Positions 1 to 11,143 of a stretch of 64,000 bases of DNA are shown here, piece after piece. A program made the position numbers and the translations under genes. Source of the stretch: Macrotis lagotis (taxonomy: Eukaryota > Chordata > Mammalia > Peramelemorphia > Peramelidae). Where the stretch lies: NCBI RefSeq assembly GCF_037893015.1, contig NC_133665.1, positions 103,135,937 through 103,199,936 of the forward strand, in the 5' to 3' direction. Position 1 is the first letter of the stretch; each line of letters starts with the position of its first letter. The notes beneath the pieces were generated by a model. That model worked only from the letters and a program-made list of their open reading frames with translations. It had not been told where the DNA came from and did no database searches.

Positions 1-857
1 CTCTTTACCAAGATAAGATTCAAATGGTTACAGGATTTACATATATAAAACAATACTATAAGCAAATTAGAAGATCAAGGACGAGTTTACCTGTCAGATC
101 TATGGAAAGGGAGCAGTTTATGACTAAGGAAGAAATAGAGAACATCACCAAAAAAAATCTAGATGATTTCGATTACATTAAATTAAAAAGCTTTTACACA
201 GACAAAACCACTGTAACCAAGATCAAAAGAAATGTAGGAAACTAGGAAACAATATTTACAACTAATGTTTCTGACAAAGGACTCATTTCTAAAATATACA
301 GAGAACTGAGTCAATTTTTTTTTAAAAACAAGCCATTCCCCAATTGACAAATGGTCAAAGGATATGCAAAGGCAATTTAGATAAGGAGATCAAAGCTATC
401 CATAGTCATATGAAAAATTGCTCTAAATCATTACTTATTAGAAATATGCAAATCAAAGCTCCTCTGAAGTACCACCTCACACCCCTCAGACTGGCCAATA
501 TGACCAGAAAGGATAATGATCATTGTTGGAAGGGTTGTAGGAAATCTGGGCCACTATTACATTGTTGGTGGAGCTGTGAACTTATCCAACCTTTCTGGAG
601 AGAAATTTGGAACTACAACCAAAGGGCAACAAAAATTTGCATATCCTTTGATCCAGCAATACCACTACTGAGTCTATACCCTGAAGAGATGATGAAAATG
701 GTAAAAACATCACTTGTACAGAAATATTCATAGCAGCCCTGTTTGTGGCGGCAAAGAATTGAAAATTAAGTAAATCTTCAATTGGGGAATGGCTTAGGAG
801 ACTGTGGATATATATGTATATACATACATATGTATATACATATATGTGTGTGTGTGT

Positions 858-895
<38 letters not shown>

Positions 896-1406
896 TGGAA
901 CACTATTGTTCAATTAGAAACCAGGAGAGATGGGAATTCAGGGAAGCCTGGAGGGATCTGCATGAACTGATGCTGAGTGAGATGAGCAGAACCAGGAAAA
1001 CACTGTATACCCTAACAGCAACATGGGGGTGATAATCAGCCTTGATGGACTTGCTCATTCCATCAATGCACCAATCAGGGATAATTTTGCGCTCTCTGCA
1101 ATGGAGAATATCATCTGTATCCAGAGAAAGAACTGTGGAGTTTGAACAAATACCAAGGATTATTACCTTTAATTTAGGGGGAAAAAACTGATATCTTATT
1201 TTCTGATCTTGTTATCTCTTATACTTTATGTTTCTTCCTTAAGGATATGATTTCTCTCTCATCACATTCGATTTGGATCAATGTATACCGTGGAAACAAT
1301 TAAAAGACTGACAAATTGCCTTCTGTCGGCAGGGGGGGAGGGAAGTAAGATTAGAGGAAAAATTGTAAAACTCAAAATAAATAAAATCTTTTAAAAATAA
1401 ATAAAT
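1..1406 (+). mobile_element. L1 ORF2 3' end and 3' UTR (cut by window start)
   Basis: Encodes, with interruptions, the L1 ORF2 C-terminal region (SLRYHLTPLRLANMTRKDNDHCWKGCRKSG-type sequence, the CWWSCELIQPFWREIWNY motif and the LHELMLSEMSRTRKTLYTLTATWG end), then a 3' UTR ending in AATAAATAAAATC and an A-rich tail. It is interrupted at 812-893 by a TA/TG microsatellite and continues beyond the left edge. Confidence 0.85.
812..893. repeat. (TATA/CATA)n-(TG)n microsatellite
   Basis: An alternating purine-pyrimidine tract of about 80 bases, first ATGTATAC-like then about 24 TG units, lying inside the L1 ORF2 region. Confidence 0.95.
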
Positions 1407-1549
1407 TACATTCAAAAAAATATTTGGAAAACTATCAGCATAATTGACCACCTTAGTAACAAAACTAACAGAAGTTACATCTTTATCTTAATACATGCTG
1501 GAAAAGCTTTTGACAAAATACAGTATCCATTCCTATTAAAAATTTCTTA

Positions 1550-1705
1550 GAGGGTGGCTAGGTGGCACAGTGAATAGAGCACCAGCCCTGGAGTCAGGAA
1601 TACCTGGGTTCAAATCCAGTCTCAGACACTTAATGATTGCCTAGCTGTGTGGCCTTGGGCAAGCCACTTAGCCACATTTGCCTTGCAAAAACCTAAAAAA
1701 AAAAT
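1550..1705 (+). repeat. Marsupial tRNA/CORE-type SINE
   Basis: Full unit from ggtggctaggtggcacagtg through the B-box-like gggttcaaatcc to a ccttgcaaaaacct-A tail. It sits in L1 ORF2 with a short near-repeat of the target (aatttctta / aaattctta). Confidence 0.9.
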
Positions 1706-2017
1706 TCTTAGAAATAAAAGGAGCATTTCTTAAAATGAAAAGCAGTATCTATCTAAAACCATCAGTTAGCCTCATATATAATGGCAATAAATTGGAATTA
1801 TTCCCAGTAAGATCAGAGGAGAAATAAGGAAGCCCATTATTACCACTTTTATTATTTATTCTTTTATTAAAAACTACTATAATTATTAGCTTTAGCAATA
1901 AGAGAAGAAGGAATTATAGCAAGCAATGAAAAACAAAACTCTCATTTTTTTGCACATGATATAATGTATACTTAGAGAATCCTAGAGGATCAACCAAAAA
2001 ATTTGAAACAATTAATA

Positions 2018-2176
2018 GGGGGCAGCTAGGTAGTGCATTGGATAGAGCACTGGCCCTAGAGTTAGGAGAACCTGAATTCAAATTTGGCCTCAGACACTGG
2101 ACACTTACTAGATGTGTAACCCTCAACAAGGTATTTAACTCTGATTGCCTCTCAACTCCTTCCCCCCTCAAAAAAA
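2018..2176 (+). repeat. Marsupial tRNA/CORE-type SINE
   Basis: ggcagctaggtagtgcattg head, tgaattcaaatttggcc B-box region, short A tail; inserted into the older L1. Confidence 0.88.
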
Positions 2177-2516
2177 TTTAACAAATATAGTAAAGTTGCA
2201 GGACATAAAATAAATTCACACCAGTCATCAACATTTCTATATTACCAACAAAGTCCAGCAACAAGAAATAGAAAGAAAAATTCCATTTAAAATAGATGTA
2301 GATAATATAAAATATTGTAGACTAACCCAGGAACTATATGAACACAGTTACAAAACACTTTTCACATAAAATCATAACTTAATAACTGGAAAAATATCAA
2401 TTACTCATAAGTAGACTGAGAAAATAAAATTAAAATGTCAATTCTACCTCAATTATTCACTGCCATGCCAAATTATTTAATAGAAATATAAAAAAGTCAC
2501 AAAAAAGGCTATAAAG

Positions 2517-3487
2517 ATAACTCTCTCCCTCCAAAGTCCCCAAAATTACATACTTCTAACTATGCAGGTATGGTTTGTGCAAATCCTAATTTATATTGTG
2601 GGAGTGTTGAGGTTAACTGGCATCTCCCCAATTTCACCAGAAACATGATGCACAACAACTTCTCTTGGCCTCAGTCCATTTCTTCTATAAAATGAGGTTT
2701 GGCTTGATTATTTCTTTGGTTCCTTCTAATGTTAAATCTCTGGAGAGTGTGAAAAGATGAAGAGGTGTAACTGGAAGACAAGTGCGTGTTGCCAACTAAG
2801 GGGAAATCCTGAAGACCTTTGGGGAGAGTGACTAGATTTAGGAAAGAGAGATACTCAAAAATACTTTGCTGTAAGCCTACTAATTATCACAGGTTCTCCC
2901 AGGTCATATTTGGGTAGGTCGTAGGAGAAGTCTGCATCTCTTTACCACTCATCCATCTCCCTTTATCATCCTCTCCTTCCACTGCTATTACAATACAATG
3001 GAAAGAATTTTGGACATTGGAGTCACATGACTAGAATTCTATTTCTCACATTTTTTTCTCTGTGATTTCAATTAAGATAATGAAACTCTATAGGCTTCAG
3101 TTTTTTTGTCTGTAAAATATGTATTGAATACCCTTTAAGGGGAGACTGGGTGTTTTTTTCAGCTCTATATCTATGAGCCTGATTCTTCTTTCAGCTAGAT
3201 ACAGTCCATAAATTTTTAGGTGTCAACTTCAGAGATTTCAAAATGATAACCAGTACCCTTTATTTAATAATAACTAATTATTAAAATAATAACAAATAGC
3301 CCAATAGACAACTGACTTAAGGGACATTGTTAAGTAGAAGCAGCCAGAATAGTGGATTAAAGGCAGCAACCCAGCTGAACTTTTCCAACATTCTCCTTTA
3401 AAGAACTTTAATAAAATGCTCAAATAAAATTTTGGAGCATTAGAGTGAGCAAATGATCCGGTAAGACATTTTCCCAGCATTAGAAAA
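2517..3487 (+). repeat. Segmental duplicon 1, copy A
   Basis: About 970 bases, clearly co-linear with 13814-14774. Shared landmarks are aactacatacttctaa, ttaactggcatctccccaa, ggggagagtgactagattt, a MIR-like block (2990-3170) and the start of an L1 5' UTR (3340-3487). Divergence is substantial. No reading frame of note. Confidence 0.75.
2990..3170 (+). repeat. MIR-like SINE relic
   Basis: Order of MIR landmarks: tggaaagaattttggacattggagtc, a degraded middle and the 'cagtttttttgtctgtaaaat' end. Its paralogue is at about 14280-14480. Confidence 0.5.
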
Positions 3488-3489
3488 CT

Positions 3490-4236
3490 TAGGAGGTTTA
3501 AACTGAGGCATAAGAGAAGTTGTGCAGAAGACTAAAGATCATTTTGGTTTTCTTTGTTTTGTCAGTTGCCTAAAAATGATCATTTAGTAAATTTTTTTCA
3601 CTACTGTGTAGCCAACCTACTGGCAATGAACCTGTTCATACTTAGCTAGTCTGGTCCTCAGAAAGCAAGCTGTTCAATTGCCAAGAATATACTGAAAGCC
3701 TTTCCTACATAATAAAACTTATTTGAGATTGAAAAAAAAGAGAGAAGTTGTTATGTATCAGAATACTGATGGAACTGAATTGACCTCAACACTCCAACAA
3801 TACCAGTTAGAACTACAGTAAGTAAGGAATGTACAATGCAGACCTGGGACAGTTGGAAGTATGTAGTTTCAAGGACTTTGGAAGGAGGGAATAATCTTTG
3901 TTAAATGTTTTTAATCTCTTGGGTGGGGTGGAAGTTTTTTTCTTTACAAACTGTTTTTTAATCTCATGGATATTTTCTGGGGATGTCTGACCAAAGTTTC
4001 ATTAGATGGATTGTTTGCCTAAATCTCTGAGCAAGGAATGATCTATTGAACCCTCAAACTATGAGTCATTTCCAACAACAGACTAGGAGAGGTCATAGAG
4101 ATAAAAAGTGGAAAAGTGAGGAGTGAGGAGGAGTGGTCCTCTCCTCTGGTATCTGAGATCAGTGAGATCAAATACTTTTAAGAGTAGAGTGCATGATAGA
4201 GTCAATACTGTGAAAAATCTACCCCTGACTGTTATG
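3490..4236. other. No gene recognised
   Basis: AT-rich sequence without a convincing reading frame or a repeat I can name. Confidence 0.5.
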
Positions 4237-4251
4237 TTGCTCTTGTTTATT

Positions 4252-4600
4252 TATTTTTATTTGTTTTCCCAACAATCATGCAACAATAATTTTCACTATT
4301 AATTTTTTGAAAGGTTTTGAGTTTTACAATTTTCTCCCTCCCTCCTCCCTCCCCTAACAGAAAGCAACCTAATATAGGCTCTACATGTGAAATTAAGCTA
4401 AGCATAGATTCATATTAATCTTGTTGTAAAAGAAGAATCAAATCTAAATGGAAGGAAAAAACACTAGAGAGAAAATAATAATGTATAAGTCAACTTTTAA
4501 ATATTGAATTTAGTAAGCTTTGGTTTACATTTAATCTCCACAGTTCCCTCAATGGATATAGATGACATTCTCCATCACAAGTCTTAGAATTCTTTTTGAT
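4252..4600 (-). mobile_element. L1 3' end, 5'-truncated, with perfect target-site duplication
   Basis: Antisense L1 3' UTR (gttttgagttttacaattttc with C/T-rich tract, then aatggatatagatgacattctcc). A perfect 15-base duplication TTGCTCTTGTTTATT flanks it at 4237-4251 and 4601-4615. Confidence 0.85.
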
Positions 4601-4889
4601 TTGCTCTTGTTTATTGACCTTTGAGTCCAGGGTAAAAATGAATTTGAATTTGCAAACCCCATCATTACTACCAGACTTATTTTTCAGGTACCTCCTGGGA
4701 CACTAAGAGTCTTTTGCAAATAGCTGAGGAGGAAAGAAGTTCTAGGAACAAAACACTTTAAAAGTCCAATTATTTTGAATGACTGTCCCTAAAACAACAG
4801 GCAATCCTCATATAAGTGTGTGAAAAGGAGTGCAAGAATGCAACTTGGTGTAATGGATATAGGGCTTGTCTTTGGATCAGGAGAGAATT

Positions 4890-5368
4890 GACCACAATTC
4901 TGCCTGGAACACTTATTAGATGTATGATCCAGAAGAGCAAAGCTCCAGTGGGCTGGCCACATTGTCTAAAAGACTATTTCATGAAGAACTCACAAGAGGC
5001 AGGTACTCATGTAATGGTGTGAAGAAGTGGCATGAGGCCACTCTCAAGGTCTCTCTGAAGAAGTTGGGAGTCAATTGTGAGACATGAGAAATACTGACAA
5101 TGGACTGACCAGCATGGCATGTCCACATCAAAGAGGGTGCTGTTATCTAAGAGCAAGACAGAATTAAAGTAGCTCAAAATAAAAGTGAGATGTATAAATT
5201 TAGAAATAATCCCAATTGTTCATATGGACTATTTGTGTCTAGTATGTTGCAAAGCCTTCTGCTTTCATGATGATCTGATCAGCCACAGTCAGAAACATTG
5301 TCCTTTGACCCCAGTATGATGATGTCATTTTGGTCCTCTTTGAGAACCAAAACCAACAAACCTTGCTT
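4890..5368 (+). mobile_element. RTE-type LINE 3' end (ORF C-terminus)
   Basis: Conceptual sequence with LQWAGH, KRYKD-like and a C-terminal zinc-finger-like CGKAFCF..DLISHSQ (around 5249-5290), then the 'gatgatgtcattttggtcct' tail and AACCAAAACC end typical of marsupial RTE/BovB LINEs. Several stops. The 40 bases before it look like a SINE/MIR head. Confidence 0.65.
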
Positions 5369-5920
5369 TGGAAGTACCTAAGAAGCATCACTCTAGCCTT
5401 TCATCCAAAACAGGAATCTCCTTAATCATTAATTATTTTTAAAACATTTTAGAGGAATTAGTAGCAGTAGTAACTTATAATAAAGCTCTCAGCCCTCAGA
5501 GAAGGGGTAAATATCTGATCTTGCTGGCACTGGGGTGGGGAAGAACTGTTTCTTTGCCCATTCTTTGGTCCAGGTCACAATCCTGGGTGGCAATCCCAGG
5601 CATGGAGGACCACTAGCAAACCAGAGCTTGTAGCTGCAGTGGAGGGGAATACTCATCATAATTCCAGGGCAAAAAAAGAGTACTTGTGGTCACTCACAGA
5701 GCAAAGCATGGTCCAAGAGAGTAAGAAACACACTTCTTAGATCATCACCTTAGAAGAACTGAAAACTTGCAGGTCCTTAGAAGTATTTCTGAAAACAGCT
5801 GCACAAAGCCTCTGAAGTCTGGGGAGCAGAATCACACTTTCACAAAGAGTGAAAGTTAAGAAACAGACTGAAAAAATAAGTAAACAACAGAAAAAGTTTT
5901 GACAATCACAAGTTACTATG

Positions 5921-6071
5921 GGGGAAGCTAGGTGACACAGTGGATAGAGCACTGGCCTTGGAGTCAGGAGTACCTGAGTTCAAATCTGGTCTCAGACACT
6001 TAATAATTACCTAGCTGTGTGGCCTTGGGCAAGCCACTTCACCCCATTGCCTTGCAAAAACTAAAAAAAAA
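5921..6071 (+). repeat. Marsupial tRNA/CORE-type SINE with target-site duplication
   Basis: Complete unit inserted in the old HAL1. AGTTACTATG is duplicated at 5911-5920 and 6072-6081. Confidence 0.92.
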
Positions 6072-6901
6072 AGTTACTATGATGACAAGGAAAATCAAAA
6101 CATATACTCAGAAGAAGATAATAAAGTAAAAGTCCCAATATCCTCCAAGGAAAAAAATGAATAGATCTCAGGTCATGGAAGAGCTCTCCCCTTAAATCAA
6201 GAAAGAGACTTAGAAGAAAAATTGGGAAGAGAAATGAGAGTGGTACAAGACATTCTTGACAAATGAGTCAATAACTTGGTAAAGGAGATATCAAAAATAC
6301 TGAAGAAAATAACACATCAAAGATAGAAAAATTCAAATGATAAGAAGAAATAAAAAATAATAAATAATAAATAAAAAAATAATTCATTGAAGGAAAAAAA
6401 AAACTCCTTAAATAGTAGAATTGGCCAAATGGAAAAGGAGATACAAAAACTCAGTGAAAAAAAATTCCTCAATAATTAGAGCTGAGCAAGTAAAATCAAA
6501 GGACATTATGAGAAATCAAGAAATCATAAAACAAAACAAACAATGAAAAGTAGAAATCAACATGAAATTTCTCATTGGAAAAATAGCTGACCTGGAAAAA
6601 AGATCCAGAGAGACAATTTAAAAATTATGGTACTACTTGAAATCCATGATAACAAAAATAACCTAAACATCATCTTTGAAGAAATTATCAGTGATAATTG
6701 CACTAATATTTTGGATTCAGAGGTTAAAGTAGAAATTGAAAGAATCTACCTATCACCTCCTGAAAGAGATCCTAAAATGAAAGCTCACAGGAATATTATT
6801 GACAACTTCCAGGGCTCCCAGGTCAAGGAGAGAATATTGTAAACAACCAGAAAGACACAATAACACTAGATTTAACAGCTTCTACATTAAAGAATTGGAG
6901 A

Positions 6902-7067
6902 CCAGGGGCAGCTAGGTGGCACAGTAGATAGAGCACTGACTCTGGAGTCAGGAGAGTCTGAGTTCAAATCTGATTTCAACACTTAATAATTACCTAGCTG
7001 TGTGACCTTGAGCAAGTCACTTAACCACCATCCCCACAATGCCTTGCAAAAAACAAAACCAAAAAAA
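6902..7067 (+). repeat. Marsupial tRNA/CORE-type SINE with target-site duplication
   Basis: Complete unit with a tail mixing A and AACC; AATTGGAGA duplicated at 6893-6901 and 7068-7076. Confidence 0.9.
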
Positions 7068-7167
7068 AATTGGAGAACTCAGAATATAATATTCCAAATG
7101 GCAAAGTATAATTCTTCAGAAAAAAATGGACATTCAATAAAATAGGGAATTTCAAGCATTCATTTGC

Positions 7168-7316
7168 TTTTTTTTGTTTTTGAAAGGCAATGGGGTTAAA
7201 TGGTTTGCCCAAGGCCACACAGCTAGGTAATTATTAAGTGTCTGAGCCTGGATTTGAATTCAGGTCCTCCTGACTCCAGGGCCAGTACTATATCCACTGA
7301 GCCACCCAACTGCCCT
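7168..7316 (-). repeat. Marsupial SINE, antisense, at the tail of an L1 insertion
   Basis: Antisense SINE from tttttgaaaggcaatgggg to gccacccaactgcc, adjoining the poly-T end of an antisense L1. Confidence 0.88.
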
Positions 7317-8306
7317 ACTTTCAATATTATTTTTAATTTTAGAAAGGTTTTATTTTTGTTTTACAATTTTTTCCCCAATCTTGCTTCTCTCCCCCCACCC
7401 CCACAGTTTGTTAATCTTTATATCATTCCCATAGTATGCACTGATCTAAGTTGAATGTGATGAGAGAGAATTCATATCCTTAAGGAAGAAATATATGGTA
7501 TGAGATACAGAAGAATTACATAAGACATCATTTTTTAAAAAATTAAAGGTAATAGTCTTTGGTCTTTGTTCAAACTCCACAATTCTTTCTCAGGATACAG
7601 ATGGCATTCACCATCGCAGATATCCCAAAATTGTGCCTGATTGTTGCCCTTTTGGTATGAACAAGTACATCAAAGTTGATCATCACCCCCAGGTTGCTGT
7701 TAGGGTGTACAATGTTCTTCTGGTTCTGCTCATCTCACTCAACATCAGTTCATGCAAATTCTTCCAGGCTTCCCTGAATTCCCATCCCTCTTGGTTTCTA
7801 ATAAAACAATAGTGTTACATGGCATACATATACCACAATTTGCTAAGCCATTCCCCAATTGAAGGACATTTACTTGATTTCCAATTCTTTGCCACCACAA
7901 ACAGGGCTGCTATGAATATTTTTGTACAAGTGATGTTTTTACCCCTTTTCATCATCTCTTCAGGGTAGTGTTATTACTGGATCAAAGGGTATTTACATTT
8001 TTGTTGTCCTTTGGGCATAGTTCCAAATTTCTCTCCAGAAAGGCTGAATGAGTTCACAGCTCCACCAACAATGTAATGGTGTCCCAGATTTCCCACAACC
8101 CTTCCAGCAATGATCATTACCCTTTCTGGTCATATTGGCCAATCTGAGAGGTGTGAGGTAGTACCTCAGAAATGTTTTAAATTGCATTTCTCTAATAATT
8201 AGTGATTTAGAGCAATTTTTCATATGATAATGAATTGCTCTGATTTCTTCATCTGTAAATTGCCTTTGCATATCCTTTGACCATTTGTCAATTGGAAAAT
8301 GGCCTT
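7317..8306 (-). mobile_element. L1 3' end (antisense) inserted in old HAL1
   Basis: 3' UTR and ORF2 C-terminus; minus-strand reading 8271-7993 gives MQRQFTDEEIRAIHYHMKNCSKSLIIREMQFK and CWWSCELIQPFWREIWNYAQR. SINE plus L1 together are bounded by ttcaagcattc (7151-7161) and ttcaggcattc (8307-8317), a probable target-site duplication. Confidence 0.85.
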
Positions 8307-8432
8307 TCAGGCATTCTTGATGAAAATATTGGAACTGAATAAATAAATTTGACTTTCAAATTCAAGATTAAGAGAAACATAAAAAGAGAAACAGGAAAGA
8401 GAAATAATAAGCATCTTAAGAATGTTAAACTG

Positions 8433-8585
8433 GGGGGACAGCTAGATGGCACAGTGTATAGAGCACCGGCCCTGGAATCAGGAGGACCTAAGTTCAAATC
8501 CAGCCTCAGACAGTTAATAATTACCTAACTATGTGACCTTGGTCAGGTCACTTAACCCCATTGCCTTGCAAAACCAAAAAAAAAA
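8433..8585 (+). repeat. Marsupial tRNA/CORE-type SINE
   Basis: gggacagctagatggcacag head, ttcaaatccagcctcagaca, A tail; taaactg occurs on both sides. Confidence 0.9.
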
Positions 8586-9007
8586 GACTAAACTGCTTCT
8601 ATTCTGACTAGGAAAGATGATACTCATGAAAGTTTTCTCATTATTGGAGCAGTTAGGAGTATTTATAGTCAGAGGGCACAGGTATGAATTGAATATGATG
8701 TGATGATATCTCAAAAAAACTAAAATTAAGGGGTGATAAAGAAGAATGCATTGGGAGAGAGGGAAAAAGAGTGGTAGAATTATCTCATATTCAAGAAGTG
8801 AGAAATTTTTTACAGTAGAGGAAAAGATGGGGGAGTTGGGGGAGTGAGTAAACAGAATTGACCCAAAGAGGGAATAATATTCACACTCAATTATAGGAAT
8901 AAAAACTATCTTATTTTGTGGGAAAATAGAAGTAAAATGGGATAAGAGACAGGGTTAGGTAACAGAAGGCAGGGCACATTAGGGGAGGTGATAGAAGCAA
9001 AACACTT

Positions 9008-9805
9008 TTTAAATATTTTAATGTTTAATCTGCATTATTAATATATTTTTAAGTCTAAGGATTTTCTTAAATGTAAGAGATCAACAAAGCAATGAATCAA
9101 GCAAGGCCTGATTTGTAGTACCTGACAATTTCTATAAATTCTTACAGTGAAAATTTAATCTTTTGCCCAGTTCTAGCAAGTGCTTGTTTTTTACTAATAC
9201 TTTTTATGAATTTGTCTTTCCAACATTCAACAATAGTTTACACTTATCATTTTTTTGCAGTTTTGAGTTTTACATTTTTCTCTTTTCCTCCCTTCCCTCC
9301 TACATCCTCCCTCCCAGAAAGCCTAATATAGGCTTTACAAGTGTAATTATGCTAAACATAGATTCATATTAATCTTGTTATGAAAGAAGAATTAAATCCA
9401 AATGGAAGGGAGGGAAAAAGGGGGAAAACATTAGAGAGAAAAACACAACATAATACATGACAACTTTTAAAAATTGAAGATAGTAAACTTTGGCCTGCAT
9501 TTCAACTACTCAGTTCCCTCTCTAGATATGGATAGTATTTTCCAACAGAAATCTTTTAGAATTGTCTTTGATTATTGTACTGTTGAAATGAACAAATCCA
9601 TCATGGTTGATCATCATTCAAGGTTGTTGTTAGTATGTATAATGTTCTTCTGGTTCTGCTCATTTCAGTCAGCATCAGTTCATATTTAGTCCTTCCAGGT
9701 TTTTCTGAAATCTCATCCCTCATTATTTCTTATAGAACAATTAAAATAGTTCTTATAGAACTATTATATTCTTATTGTTGGGCATCTCCTCAATTTCCAA
9801 TCAGT
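9008..9805 (-). mobile_element. L1 3' end (antisense) with target-site duplication and possible 3' transduction
   Basis: A 14-base perfect duplication GAAGCAAAACACTT at 8994-9007 and 9806-9819 bounds the insertion. Recognisable L1 3' UTR/ORF2 sequence occupies 9185-9805. The remaining about 175 bases (9008-9184), downstream of the L1 end on the minus strand, are not L1 as far as I can tell. Confidence 0.7.
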
Positions 9806-9886
9806 GAAGCAAAACACTTCTGAGGAGGGATAGGGTGAAATGAAAGAATAGAATAAACAGGAGGGGTAAAAGATGGGGTGAAATAC

Positions 9887-10006
9887 TGGAGAAGGATAAT
9901 GTGAGTGGATGAATCCGTTCCATTCAGCAGCAGTTGGTTGACATGGGAGTGTATGAAGTGAGACAGAGACAATTTAATTTGGTACTTCTCTGGACTTTCC
10001 AGAGAA
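9887..10006 (+). pseudogene. Internal CYP8B coding fragment
   Basis: About 120 bases match the intact gene at roughly 40608-40725 (MEKDNVSGWIRTAQEQQAEGGV...FNLVLLWVSQ): the run ggagaaggataatgtgagtg and the end tacttctctggactttcc are clear. It is closer to the inverted pseudogene than to the intact copy, sharing the in-frame tag and 'cagcagttggttgacatggg'. It is bounded on the left by an old HAL1-like element and on the right by an L1 fragment. Too short to encode anything. Confidence 0.7.
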
Positions 10007-10019
10007 GTAAAACAATCAT

Positions 10020-10329
10020 AACTGAAAAAATTTTGAAGCACATTTTTCTGATAAAGGCTTCATTTCTCAAATATATAGAAAACTGAGTCAAATTTATAAT
10101 AATAGGAGCCATTTCTTAATTGATAAATGATCAAGAGATATGAAGAGTTTTCAGATGAAGAAAGCTCTTTATATATCTATATGAGTAGGTGCTCTAAATC
10201 ATTATTGATTGGAAAATTGCAAATTAAAACAAGATACCACCTCATAGCTATTAGATAGGTTAATAAGACAGAAAAGGAGAATGACAAATGTTGGTGGAGA
10301 TGTGGAAAAAATGAGAAATGATCCAGCTA
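10020..10329 (+). mobile_element. Old L1 ORF2 3' fragment
   Basis: ctgataaaggcttcatttctcaaatatatag and downstream 'gataccacctcatagctatt' match the L1 ORF2 C-terminal region (GLISKIYRELSQI... RYHL). Heavily mutated; no 3' end. Confidence 0.65.
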
Positions 10330-11143
10330 ACCAAATGTAGTCAAACATCCTGGAGGAGAAGTTAATCAACAGTTTGATCTAGAATGTAGATTTAGGACGA
10401 TGTAAATAAAGGTTCCAACTGTAGTCTAGGAGTGAAAGAGATTACCAAAGGAGGTGTGAAGAGAAAGAATAGAGGATGTTCAAGGAAAGAATACTGGGAG
10501 CTCAGGGGCAGGAGAAAGAGAATGAGCCTAGAAGAAACAGTCAGAGGAAGGGAGCAGATCACAGAAACCAAGATGCCCTACAAATCACTATCCCCTCCTA
10601 GGACCTCAGTCTTGAAGGGACCTCAGAAGTCATCAAGTCTGACTTGTACTTGAACAGGTATGCCCTACACAACATCTCTTAAAAGGAGTTTTTATATCTT
10701 TGATTGGTGATCTTTAGTGTTACTGCCTCACCAACCAGGGGTTTCCATGTTTCCAATGCAGCCCATTACATCATGGGACAACCCCAATTATTTGCAAGGT
10801 TTTTTTTGTCTTTATTATTCAAGTGAATTTTTACCCATCAAGAGGAAGGGAATCAGTCAAAGAGATTAAGGAAGAGTCAGAGAGGCAGCCCAGAGAGAAG
10901 AGAGTCTTTAAAAGGTAGGCATAATCTATATTATCAAAGCTACAGAGGAGTTAGAGTTTGAAGAAAAGAAAATTGGATGGGTTGATTGGGAAAGGCATTG
11001 GAGAGCAATTGAATCAGGTGGTGAGGGCAAAATCAAGTTATAAGAGAGGAGATTCTAGGGAATGAATGGGTGGTTAGAAAGGGAAGAGAGTGCCTTTTAC
11101 CCCACTGCATCCTTAAGCTTGTGCAAAAATTTTCACCTTTAAG
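10330..11143 (-). other. 3' flank of the inverted CYP8B pseudogene
   Basis: Minus-strand homologue of the sequence downstream of the intact gene (41381-41865) and of the other pseudogene (to about 56128). It contains the 235-base segment near 10620-10855 that the intact copy lacks. No independent gene seen. Confidence 0.55.

Larger units (their letters stand above)
1407..2510 (+). mobile_element. Older L1 ORF2 reverse-transcriptase region
   Basis: Fragments such as AGKAFDKIQYPFLLKI, SIYLKPSVSLIYNGNKLELFPVRSEE, KVAGHKINSHQSSTFLY and a degraded NYKTLFT follow L1 reverse transcriptase order. Split by two same-strand SINEs (1550 and 2018). Many stops. Confidence 0.75.
5490..9886 (+). mobile_element. 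Old HAL1-like element, split by later insertions
   Basis: 5' UTR-like sequence from about 5490 leads into a degraded ORF1: a coiled-coil-like Lys/Glu-rich region 6120-6600, then VLLEIHDNKNNLNIIFEEIISDNCTNILDSEVKVEIERIY at 6627-6750. The end of ORF1 resumes at 8308 after an insertion. Sequence from 8585 to 9007 and 9820-9886 parallels the 3' region of the young HAL1 at 27000-27400. Insertions: SINEs at 5921, 6902 and 8433; a SINE plus L1 at 7163-8306; an L1 at 9008. It ends at 9886 against a CYP8B fragment. Confidence 0.6.

Noticed and set aside
4849-4925. Short tRNA-like stretch as a tRNA gene
   Set aside because: Resembles a SINE/MIR head (ggtgtaatggata...) joined to an RTE end; no cloverleaf could be drawn.
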